Shown: positions 33,284 through 42,800 of the stretch, piece after piece
Position numbering within the stretch: the first letter of the stretch is position 1
Layout of the letters: every line of letters begins with the position of its first letter
NCBI GenBank assembly: GCA_029448655.1
Contig: JACCLO010000027.1
Coordinates: forward strand, 1-64,000
DNA: 64,000 nt
DNA from: Wolfiporia cocos
Lineage: Eukaryota > Basidiomycota > Agaricomycetes > Polyporales > Phaeolaceae
Direction of reading: 5' to 3'
Position numbers and translations under genes: made by a program
Notes under the pieces: model-generated
Databases searched by the model: none
What the model was told of the DNA's origin: nothing
The model's input: only the letters and a program-made list of their open reading frames with translations

Positions 33284-33977
33284 GATGGATAGGACCTCAG
33301 AAACCTAGTGTAGTATATAAACTCATGTAACTTAGCCAAGGCTCTTCAGCTCGACCTTGTTGTAAATAACAAGAGTCTTATACATCAGTCCTCAAATGTA
33401 GGAAACTACACTCAGTATATTCTGAGTCCAGAGAGCCCATAAGACTAAGTCCTCGAAGTGCACACTGACTTCTCAGACTTAGGCAAGTACTCTTCAAGAT
33501 ACTTGCTTGTGAAACTACTGGTATATTCTCTAATGTGTATTGAATATCAAATGACCCCTCAGTCTCTGACTTAGGGAATAGCATGAATGACAAGTCTATA
33601 TGACTTGGTGCTAAAGACTTATACTTGTGACTTGAGTATAGTGAACAGGTATACGACCCATAACAACTGCTACTATTAAGTCTGTTGAGCTAACATTCTA
33701 AGTAATAAAGGAGAAGCATTGTGGTTGAGTGCAACAAGGGATGAAACACAAGAACTCTGTGGTTGGACACAGGATATCAGCTAGAACATGATTCGATGGG
33801 GGACTATGGGCATAGGGCTGTTGTACATGAAAAAAGGGCCTATGGTTGAGTGGAGGCCCCTAGAATAAAGCACATGATAGAGCAGTTGAACACTAAGTCC
33901 CTCCACACAGTGAGGCATCAAAAGGAAATTATATGTGGTTACCTGCAAGATTGTAACATTGTGCACTATTTGTTCTT
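33284..33977 (+). repeat. Diverged retroelement fragment related to 56552-57167
   Basis: The segment at 33310-33385 (GTAGTATATAA, CAGCTCGACCTTGTTG) matches 56935-57010 in the same orientation, whereas 33690-33950 (GTCTGTTGAGCTAAC, AATAAAGGAGAAGC) matches 56600-56895 in the opposite orientation. Confidence 0.6.
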
Positions 33978-34384
33978 TGTCACAAATTCTATTAAGAGGT
34001 ACCCCCCCTGTCTCAAACCAAGGGCCCATGGTGTACAGGTGGTCACATGTCTTATAGCATAGAATGGTCGCATAGCGTAATGGTACAGGTAGCCTACCCC
34101 GTGACAGGTCACATGGTCAGTAGCTTAGTTACAGCACATGATCTAGGTAGTGCGTGCAGTATGCACAGACCCTGCCTTTAGGGTGGGTCTCTAGTAGATA
34201 GCAATAGCATTCCTCATGTATATAAGCTGCGACGTTCTGGGGCTTACTCCCCAGAACTGTTATCCTTGATGTAAGGGCTAGTCCCTCTCTACTCTGAAGT
34301 GACATGCATGCTAGTCTGGGGGCCTCTCTGCTATATGTGACGTTAGGTCTCAGATGACAGTACGCCCTTCAGCGTTTTGTGTCA
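33978..34384 (+). repeat. Solo LTR, old family, copy 2
   Basis: 407 bp, TGTCACAA...TTTGTGTCA, flanked by TTCTT and CTCTT (4/5). GTATATAAGC near 34220 is the probable TATA box. It lies inside the 33284 fragment. Confidence 0.65.
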
Positions 34385-34700
34385 CTCTTAGCATGGCCTT
34401 CAGGGACATACCTATACCCCAGTATTGATCAGTATATAGTTTTAATGTGTATTACTCATAGCATAAGTCTCTGGGGACTTATCCACGCCTGTAAGGCATT
34501 TTAGTAGTGTTAGGGGTACTATCTAACATGTATATAAGCTTTAGTTGCTGAGCACTATTGCTTCAGTTCTATTCATTACATTCATACGGGTTAACAACCC
34601 ATCTCATATCTCAATTATCTACTCGCTCTTACCAAGCTCATACTTCAAGCAATACAAGTGAGTACTTATCTTGTGTTAGGATTCACCATCTGAAAATATA
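34385..34700 (+). repeat. LTR-like remnant
   Basis: Contains ATGTATATAAGC (about 34532) followed by a pyrimidine-rich stretch ending in CAATACAAGTGAG, like the promoter and leader part of the other LTRs. Ends are not defined. Confidence 0.3.
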
Positions 34701-34707
34701 TGTACAG

Positions 34708-35157
34708 GATCAGTGACTGGTAAGAAGGGTGCCTCAACTCCCAAACTTGCAGGCAAAAAATGAGCTCAGGAGGAAGACAGCAATTATGGAAGTGGAGGGG
34801 ATGTCACTATGGACAAGGTGGGCAGCACCAAGAAGGAGAGCGATGATGAGAACAGTAACAGTAGCATGAGTCATGGCCATAGCAAGGGTCACAACCACAA
34901 GGGTAGCAAGGGTCATGCCAGTTGCGGCAGTTGAGATGGTTGTGATGGTCAAGGTTGCAAGGGGAGCAAAGGTCATGGTAGTCACGGAACTGGTGCAGGT
35001 TGCAGAACTGCCAGCAGCCACACCTCAAGCACCTCATGTGTGCCCTTGACAGGCCCCCAGTCACAGTCAGCTGACCTGAGGCCATCAAAGCTCAGGAAGA
35101 CTGACAGCAAGTCATCATCAACATGGTCATTGTGCACCTCCAAGTTGCCAGCCATGT
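34708..35157 (+). pseudogene. Decayed paralog of the 8-exon gene, part 1
   Basis: Reads GASTPKLAGKK, a stop, then an acidic and Ser/Gly/His-rich stretch (MDKVGSTKKESDDENSNSS, SHGHSKGHNHKGSKGH), another stop, then LTGPQSQSADLRPSKLR and LCTSKLPA. Element B interrupts it; after removing B and one CATGT copy the frame continues as SKLPAMSGSRNPRRPP at 44992. Confidence 0.55.
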
Positions 35158-35775
35158 TGTCACAGATTTGGGACATGCCACTATTTTTCCCGTATTTTTA
35201 CCTATTTATCTGGTATTTCTACGACCTTGTAGACATTTACGCTGCTAAGCGCCCGTCTACACGTACACGCAACCAAACAACACGTACACAACGCGGTATA
35301 CGTCCACTTGTCATAACAACACGTACATAACACGTTTGTACGCGTCCATGACTCAGCGGACTAACCTCCGGTGTCACGCGCCTTACTCATATCCCGATAC
35401 CGGAAAATAAGAATCACATGCATGGCTTACTAACGTAGCTACAGCCACTTCCACAACATGGACCTACGGTCCAAACAAACGATCTTACTGGTGCGGCCAT
35501 TACCGGCGCACATGGTCTATTGTAGTTTATGACTTAACCATATTAGTTATGTCTGCGCACAGACCACCTTCATGTTTGGCTCCCTTACCGGTAACCAAAC
35601 AAAGCATGTATATAAGTAGGGCTATCACTGCGGATAAGCCTTAGATTTGTTCTCTGCATTCGCACAGTTACATATCATCTCTGCTTGCGCCCACTAGCCT
35701 CCTCACCAACCTCCAGCAACTCCTTCAAGTCGCTTATTAGGTTACAGTGTGAGTCCCACAGTCTAGTCTGTGTCA
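35158..35775 (+). repeat. 5' LTR of element B
   Basis: TGTCACAGA...TCTGTGTCA. TATATAAG at 35609-35616; inferred RNA start at AGATTTGTTCT (35643-35653). One copy of CATATCCCGATACCGG where A and C have two. Confidence 0.95.
35609..35653 (+). promoter_or_regulatory. LTR promoter and self-primer 5' end of element B
   Basis: TATATAAG (35609-35616) lies 34 nt upstream of AGATTTGTTCT (35643-35653). The latter would be the 5' end of the RNA and pairs over all 11 nt with 35778-35788. Confidence 0.7.
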
Positions 35776-35777
35776 TA

Positions 35778-35788
35778 AGAACAAATCT
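35778..35788 (+). promoter_or_regulatory. Self-primer binding site of element B
   Basis: AGAACAAATCT, 2 nt inside the 5' LTR and the exact reverse complement of 35643-35653. The geometry matches Tf1 of fission yeast, where the first 11 nt of the mRNA prime cDNA synthesis after RNase H cleavage. Confidence 0.75.
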
Positions 35789-36797
35789 CCCCCTACCCCC
35801 GCCCTTGCGCTTGCGCTTGGGTCTGGGTTTTCATCCTACAGGGGTATATTACTTGTTGCTGCGCACATCCCTTTCTGCCTGACAAGGCGATTGGGGTGAT
35901 AGTTGAGATCTGGGGGATACATCGCCATCCTCGGCAGAGGATTGGCAACCAGGGAAGCCACACCGCCTTTTTTAGGCAGGAGGCCTACCTAACCCGGACT
36001 CCAGGGTCAAGGAGACATGGTCCTCGCTGACAAGCTTGGACTATGCGCGGTTAAGACCCGCCTGTGGAGAAAAGGGGACGGTCTGCCTGTGTGCGCCCAA
36101 CCCCCTGTCATGGCAAGCGTTGTTCAGCGCCCCATCACTATCCATAGGGTCATCATTATGATGGCATGGGAATTTTCCAAAGCCGCCTCCCAGGCGTAAG
36201 GGACCTGCTTTGAACCCGTTATGGGAAAAGCAGTGAGGGGGGTGACGTAAAAAATCACCCTGCCATAGGTCACTCGCGGTAGCCAATAGCATAAGTCCTC
36301 CGGGCAGCTCGGCGTGCGAGCATGGGTCAAACGGATTTGGGGCCCCATTGGAAGAGAAGCGCGTGGCCCACTCCTTCGGGATGTGGAGCGCTGCTGTCTC
36401 GCGATCTTAGATCGACAATGGTTTTTTAGCCCTGATGTGACACCCATGTGGCTACAGACGGCAACCTCATTGTTGAAGCATGGACAGGCTAAGGGATGTA
36501 AAATCCCAGCCACTTTCCGGCAGCGTCCCTCCGGGGCGGTGTCGTGTATCCGATTCCCAATCATCTGACCCAGGAACCGGCCTGGCAGTCAGCAACTCTA
36601 CCCCTGGAGTCGGCGCCTCTGACCGTTAGGGTCATGCGAATATCCGCGCCGTCTCGGCACAGGGTTTGCGCGCAACATAAGAGTAATTATGCCCCGTAGT
36701 ACACCTTCTTTGCTCCTGAAAAGGAGTCCACTACCCTACCTTACATAATCCCTTTTATTCCTGTTCTTGGACGTATCACTGGGAAACTCCGTTTCTC
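35789..36797 (+). other. Element B 5' leader
   Basis: About 1 kb before ORF1, conserved in A and C. Overlapping open frames lie on both strands (36314-36568 and 36124-36564) without recognisable motifs; most likely untranslated. Confidence 0.5.
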
Positions 36798-37721
36798 ATG
36801 AAAGCTGCACTTTCTAGAATCATGCCCCGCGTTACCCGTCGCACCCGTGGCTCCTCTACTGCCCCCTACGTTAAACCGGCGAAGCGGTCCCTTCTCAGCC
36901 GCATCGACACCGCCGACATTCCTCGGGCAGAGGACGTCACCTACACGCTTCCTGTAAAGGAAGACTACACCGGGAAGCTCCATCTTTGGGAGATTCCCGT
37001 CCACATGCCAAAACACATCGCTGAGGCTGGGAAACCCGCTCCTCGACCTCCCAAACCAGCTCCACTCGCCAAACGAATCTGGACAGAGGAAGAGAAGCTA
37101 GCGCAATCCATTACCGCCATGGAGAACCTAATCGAACTCCGCGAACTCAACAAGCTCAAGCTCGCCCGCGATAAGCTGAATAAGCGAATCGCCGCCAAAC
37201 AAGCCGCCAAGGAAGCCAAGCAAGCAGCTTCTTCACTGGCCCTCCGTCTCTCCAGCCCGGCGGCCGGACCTTCTGTTCCGGCCAACCACAAGATTCTCGA
37301 CCCTTCCCTCGTCTTCGGGAAGAAGAAGCCTCTCCAAGCATGCGATCAAGTTATTCCCATGCTAGAAGGCACTCTCACTCGTCTCACTCCTCTCGCCAAC
37401 CACCCCCCTAATTACCCAGGCTTCCACATGGAAAACGACATGCGTTTCCATACTATGGTAGTAGAATTGGAGGACTTGGTGGATAACGTAAAGGATAGAG
37501 CGAGACGGGGGAGGATCACCAATAGAGACTGGAGAATTATGAAAAAGTATTGCAAACAGCTCGGCAATATTTCCTTTTTGGATTGGCGTACGGACTTGGC
37601 TCGTATCGTAGCAGAATGCGTAGCGCTAAAAATTACTTTTGCCTTCGGTGTAACACCACCTGACAAGGTGGCAGGGCCCTCAACTACTTCGGTAGAAGAG
37701 GATATACTCGCGATTGTATAG
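36798..37721 (+). CDS. ORF1 of element B: conserved 307-aa protein of unknown function upstream of Gag
   Basis: 307 aa, same length as the copies in A and C, differing at only a few residues (for example PRPPKPAPL against PQPPKPVPL in A). The start MKAALSRIMPRVTRRT is the first Met of the frame. Basic N-terminus, Lys/Glu-rich coiled coil in the middle, and a C-terminal block with NRDWRIMKKYCKQLG and ISFLDWRTDLARI. It ends 144 bp before gag. Nothing like a known gag, pol or env domain is visible, and there is no signal peptide or membrane segment. Confidence 0.75.
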   Translation: MKAALSRIMPRVTRRTRGSSTAPYVKPAKRSLLSRIDTADIPRAEDVTYTLPVKEDYTGKLHLWEIPVHMPKHIAEAGKPAPRPPKPAPLAKRIWTEEEKLAQSITAMENLIELRELNKLKLARDKLNKRIAAKQAAKEAKQAASSLALRLSSPAAGPSVPANHKILDPSLVFGKKKPLQACDQVIPMLEGTLTRLTPLANHPPNYPGFHMENDMRFHTMVVELEDLVDNVKDRARRGRITNRDWRIMKKYCKQLGNISFLDWRTDLARIVAECVALKITFAFGVTPPDKVAGPSTTSVEEDILAIV

Positions 37722-37865
37722 TAGAAATACTATCATCTTTTAACTCTGAAATAGAGTGCGAGTGTGATCTATAACGAAAGTTGCAGCTCTCAAACCCAAT
37801 CCCTTCTTAAGAATCTAAGACAATGAGTACCCGGAAACTAACATTCGTCACAAACAGATTCACAA

Positions 37866-39857
37866 ATGTCTTCCACCTCCTCCGTTAGCACCCCCCTCGC
37901 CCCCCGCAAGATGCGCCTCCGCTCAGAAGGCCCGGTGACCCCGGAAGCTGGTCCCTCGGGAACCCAGCAGCTGGTGACACTAGAACACCTCAGCGAGGAA
38001 GAGGAAGAGGAAGAGGAAGAAGAAATGCCGGAGTTCGCTCCCCCGCAAAGGGAATCTCCGACCAACCCCATGGGTACACGCCCAGGCTCCCCCATTGCCG
38101 GATACCCACCGGCTCGTCGAACTCGCCCTATCGGGCCCGCCACCACCCTGGAAATGGAATTTTCGGGTCCGACACGACAGACCAATGTCGCTGTCGAGAA
38201 CAACCTCAAGGCGTACCTTCCTGAGGAGGAACACCACAAGGTGGATGGGTCCATACATGGGCCAATCATCGATGCCGCCGTACAACGAAGTGCGGCCATA
38301 AGCCATGACACCACCGACACCCTAGGTCGAATGGTGCACGCCCGCCTGGAGCGTATCCATGAACGAATCGATTCCCTGGCTGGGCAATCCAGGGCAATCG
38401 AACAGAAGGCCCAAGACGAGCTACACGAAGCGGTCAATTCGGTCCGGAACGAGGTATTGTCCACCATGGTGGACCTCGGCAAGGAACTCCGACAGGAGTA
38501 CACCGCCAAGCTCTCCGAAATGGAGAAGCAGCTCCGAAAGGACTACCGGTCCCGGCTGGACGACCTCGAGGATGCGTTCGCAGAGCGCATGGAGAAGGTT
38601 GACGAGGAACTTCGGAGAATTCGCAAGAATCCCTCCGTTCCCAACCCTCCCGGCATCCGCACGCCCCCGGAAGAACCCGCACCGGCCCCCGGCACTGCTC
38701 AAGCCCGTGCAGCCGAGGCTGCTGCCGCCGCACAAGCTGCAGCCGCTGCTGCAGCAGCCGTCGCCCCGCAGATTCCAGGTCTGCCTCAAAACCTGAAAAT
38801 CCCCCCTCCCCCCGAATTCTCTGGGTCATCTGGAAAGGTGACTGCGCAGGAATGGGTGGAGAAGATGGGCCTGTACTTCGGTACGCTCAGGGTCTACGAT
38901 GACCATGACCGTATCACCACGGCCCTCTTCCGCGTCACAGGGGACGCATACAAATTTTTCTCGCCTCTCATCAAGAAGGCAGGAAACGGTGAACCTCTCG
39001 GCACCTGGGAGGACTTCACCAAGTCAGTCATGGTGCAATATGGGAAGATGACGGATAAGGAGATAGCCAAGAAGGAAATTCGCGGCTATTACGGCACGAA
39101 GGGCAAGGAACTGGCAGAATCGAACTACTTCAATTACTGCGAACGGTTCCGCACCCTCGGCCGTCTCTCTGAAACCGCCAATGAGACTCTGGTATGGGAA
39201 TTCACCGAGACTCTCCCAGAAAAGGTTAAGGACACCTTAAACGTCCTCGGCAAGACCCCGTTCTTCAAGGCCCCAACCGACATCGAACCCCTCATCGACT
39301 TCGCCCTGGAAATGTACCAAACGTCATATCCAGACAAGATCAAGGGTTCTATCTTCGAGAAGGCCGGCAAGAAGGACTCGGCACCTGCCGAAAAGAAGGA
39401 GACGTCCTCCGCTTCTGCGAAGAAGTCGGAGAAAAAGAAGGACAAGGGAAAGGCGCCCGCCAAAGCCCCCGCCGACACCACCAACGCCGTCTGCACCTAC
39501 TGCAAGCAGACGGGACACTATTTCAACAAGTGTCCTAAGCTTGCCGCGGACAAGGCTGCGGGAACGTTCGTGCCTGCCGCTCAGCGGGCCGAACAACAAA
39601 GGGCGAAGGATGCAGCTGCCGCGTCTGGAAAGACCACGGCTGCCCCTTCGGGTAGTGGAAAGGGACAGGCTTCTGGCAAGAAGCCGTACTCGGCGCCCCC
39701 CGCGGATGGCAAGACGTATCGTGCCCGAACGATCTGGGAAGAAGTGACGGCTGACTCAAGCTCAGCAGGACCCTCGGCCCCCGCCACCACCGTCGCCAAT
39801 GTCGGGACCATCTCGGTTCCCCTCGCCCCAACCACACGTCTCGAAGACGTTCTGTGA
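37866..39857 (+). CDS. gag: Element B Gag
   Basis: 663 aa. Acidic run EEEEEEEEEE near residue 45; long charged helix about 150-265; Ala-rich run about 280-300; Retrotrans_gag-like domain about 310-480; Lys-rich linker; zinc knuckle CX2CX4HX4C at residues 543-556. The stop at 39855-39857 lies 59 nt inside pol. The Met chosen is the first in this frame here, and its equivalent exists in A and C. Confidence 0.9.
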   Translation: MSSTSSVSTPLAPRKMRLRSEGPVTPEAGPSGTQQLVTLEHLSEEEEEEEEEEMPEFAPPQRESPTNPMGTRPGSPIAGYPPARRTRPIGPATTLEMEFSGPTRQTNVAVENNLKAYLPEEEHHKVDGSIHGPIIDAAVQRSAAISHDTTDTLGRMVHARLERIHERIDSLAGQSRAIEQKAQDELHEAVNSVRNEVLSTMVDLGKELRQEYTAKLSEMEKQLRKDYRSRLDDLEDAFAERMEKVDEELRRIRKNPSVPNPPGIRTPPEEPAPAPGTAQARAAEAAAAAQAAAAAAAAVAPQIPGLPQNLKIPPPPEFSGSSGKVTAQEWVEKMGLYFGTLRVYDDHDRITTALFRVTGDAYKFFSPLIKKAGNGEPLGTWEDFTKSVMVQYGKMTDKEIAKKEIRGYYGTKGKELAESNYFNYCERFRTLGRLSETANETLVWEFTETLPEKVKDTLNVLGKTPFFKAPTDIEPLIDFALEMYQTSYPDKIKGSIFEKAGKKDSAPAEKKETSSASAKKSEKKKDKGKAPAKAPADTTNAVCTYCKQTGHYFNKCPKLAADKAAGTFVPAAQRAEQQRAKDAAAASGKTTAAPSGSGKGQASGKKPYSAPPADGKTYRARTIWEEVTADSSSAGPSAPATTVANVGTISVPLAPTTRLEDVL

Positions 39858-42800
39858 AGAACACACCAGCCCCGCAGCGGCTGGGAGTGTACAGCGCCCT
39901 GAAGAAGCGCACCTCTACGAAGAGGCTTCACAGAGACCCCTTATCTTGTGGGAAGATAGGGCGGTCGTACGTCACCCGGTATCCCATCTCGGTATATTCG
40001 GTAACTCGGCAATGGACTTTGCCCGGAGGACAAGGACACTAGCTACACGTGCCCCTCCTGTACAATACTTTTATCCTGACCCGCTCGCGCTGAAGTTTTT
40101 CACTTTGTATAATGTACATGGAAACGATTCTCGAGACGACAATAAATCGTTCTCTATCGAAGTGGAATTGTGGGTATATGGAAAGAAAGTCAACGCCATG
40201 GCATTAATCGACACCGGTGCATCAATAAGCGTCATAGATAAGAAACTCGTACATGAGGAGAAATTAGTCACTCAGAAACTACCTTCACCTCTCGAGATTC
40301 GTAACGCCGACGGTACCTCTAATACCGCCGGTAATATCAATATGGCAGTAAAAGCTTATATGGTGCACGAGGAACACAAGTCCACCGAATTCTTGTACGT
40401 AATGGACGTACAGAATGCGGATGTGATCCTCGGATATGACTGGTTCCTGAAACACAACCCGGACTTCAATTGGCCGGAAGGAACCTTCACATATCGGTGT
40501 ACGGAAAAATGCAAACATGGCAAACGGGTTTCAATTTCTGAGGAAGAAGACGAAATTGAACCCCGCAACATCTATCAGATCATCAACGATTTTCCAATAG
40601 ATTTTCTCGGCTTAGAGGAGCCTGAGAATCCCTTTGTCGCTTGGGTGAACACCCTTGACGAAGGAACGGAACTCCTAGTCGATGCCATTCAGTCGATAAC
40701 GGAGAAGTCGGATGATGAATTCCTGACAGATGCGGATCTCCAGAAATGGAAATCCTTGGTTCCGGAGGAATACCAGGAGTTTGGTCCCACGGTATTTTCT
40801 CAGCGCGCATCCGAAAGGATGCCCGAGCGGAAACCATACGACCATGCCATCGACTTCCCCGATGACGCGGTACTACCGCCCCCGAGTAAGGCATACAAGA
40901 TGTCTCCTCAGGAAGCGAACTCGCTAGATCAGTGGATTCAGGAAGAGTTACGGAAGGGCTACATCCGACACTCAAAATCTCCGATCGCGAGCCCGGTCTT
41001 CTTCGTCCCTAAAAAAGACGGCGGAGCCCGAATGGTAGTCGACTACCGAAAGGTGAACGACTTAACCATTAAAAACAGGTACCCTCTCCCACGCATAGAC
41101 GAGCTTATCGATAAGCTTAGCCAGGCTTCGATATTTACGAAGCTCGACTTGCGTTGGGGTTACAACAACGTAAGAATCAAGGAGGGAGATGAATGGAAGA
41201 CCGCATTCATTACGCCTAACGGCCTTTATGAAGCTGTAGTCATGTACTTCGGTTTTTGTAATGCACCCAGCACGTTCCAACACATGATGAACGATATTCT
41301 AGGTGACCTTATCAGAGAAGGAAAGGTCATTGTCTACCTAGACGACATCCTTGTGTTCGGAAACGACCTGTTGGAACACCGTCGTATTGTCAAGCAAGTA
41401 TTACAAATCTTGCAAGACAACGACTTGTTCGCGAAGCCTGAAAAGTGCTTCTTCGAACAAAGCAGTATTGAATACCTGGGAATGATCATTTCCAAAGGAA
41501 AAGTCGAAATGGACCCTAAGAAGGTAGCCGGTGTCATGGACTGGCCTACACCTGCCAAGGTGAAGGACGTCCAAGCCTTTGTTGGCTTCGCCAACTACTA
41601 CCGTCGGTTCATTAAAGATTTCTCCAAAGTGGTTAAGCCGTTAACCGAACTGTCCAAGAAAAACACGCAATGGAACTGGGGACCCGAACAAGCGGAAGCC
41701 TTCCAAACTCTCAAGGAAGCTTTCACATCGGCTCCAATACTCCGGATCCCAGATCAGGAGTCCCCGTTCCGCGTGGAAGCGGATTCTTCCGATTACGCAA
41801 CTGGTGCAGTGCTATCGCAATACTCTTCGGAGGATAAGCTCTGGCACCCGGTAGCCTTTTACTCGAAATCTCTATCAGCACCCGAAAGGAACTATGAGAT
41901 TTACGATAAGGAGTTGCTCGCAATCATCCGCGCTCTAGAGGAATGGAGACATTACCTCGAGGGACATCCACATAAATTCGAAGTATGGTCGGATCATCTC
42001 AATCTGACATATTTCAAATCGGCACAACGGCTAACCCGGAGACAGGCACGTTGGAGTCTTTACCTGACAAGGTTCAACTTCACCATGTGTCACAAACCCG
42101 GTAAAACAATGCTTACGGCTGATCCTCTGTCACGGAGGCCAGACCATGAAGAGGGGGTGGAACTCGACAATCGCGATCAAATTTTGCTGAAACCGGAATA
42201 CTTTACGGTTAGGGCGCTAGAAGCGTCACAGCAGGAGATACAATCAGGCGACGAGGACCTTCTCCGACAAATCCGACAAGCCCTCATGGACGATCAAATT
42301 ACCAAAGATTACCAGGAACTACTGAAAAGTGGTCCCAAGGAATTCGGTAAAGATCTCCAGGAATGGAACATGGAGGCCGGATTACTCCTCAGACGAGGAA
42401 AAGTGTACGTTCCAAAAGAGCCTAAGGAATTGCGCACGAAGATCCTGGAGTTACATCATGACCATGTGACTGCCGGACACTTCGGACGATGGAAGACCTA
42501 TGAACTTCTATCACGTAATTACTGGTGGCCTGGAATGACCACGATGGTGAAGCAATACGTGGAAGGTTGCGACACATGTCAACGCATGAAGAACCACAAC
42601 CAGACCCCGTACGGACCCCTGCAACCGCTCCCAGTTCCGGAAGCACCTTGGGACACCGTCACAATTGACCTTATCGTCCACCTACCACCCAGCGGCGAAT
42701 TGAAACAATTCAATGCTATTATGGTAATAGTGGACCGGCTTACCAAACGAGCACATTTCATTCCCACGTCCGACAAAATAACGGCAAAAGAATTAGCGAA

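Noticed and set aside
35776..35795. tRNA-primed binding site
   Set aside because: No TGG start next to the LTR; the self-complementary 11-mer explains the region better.
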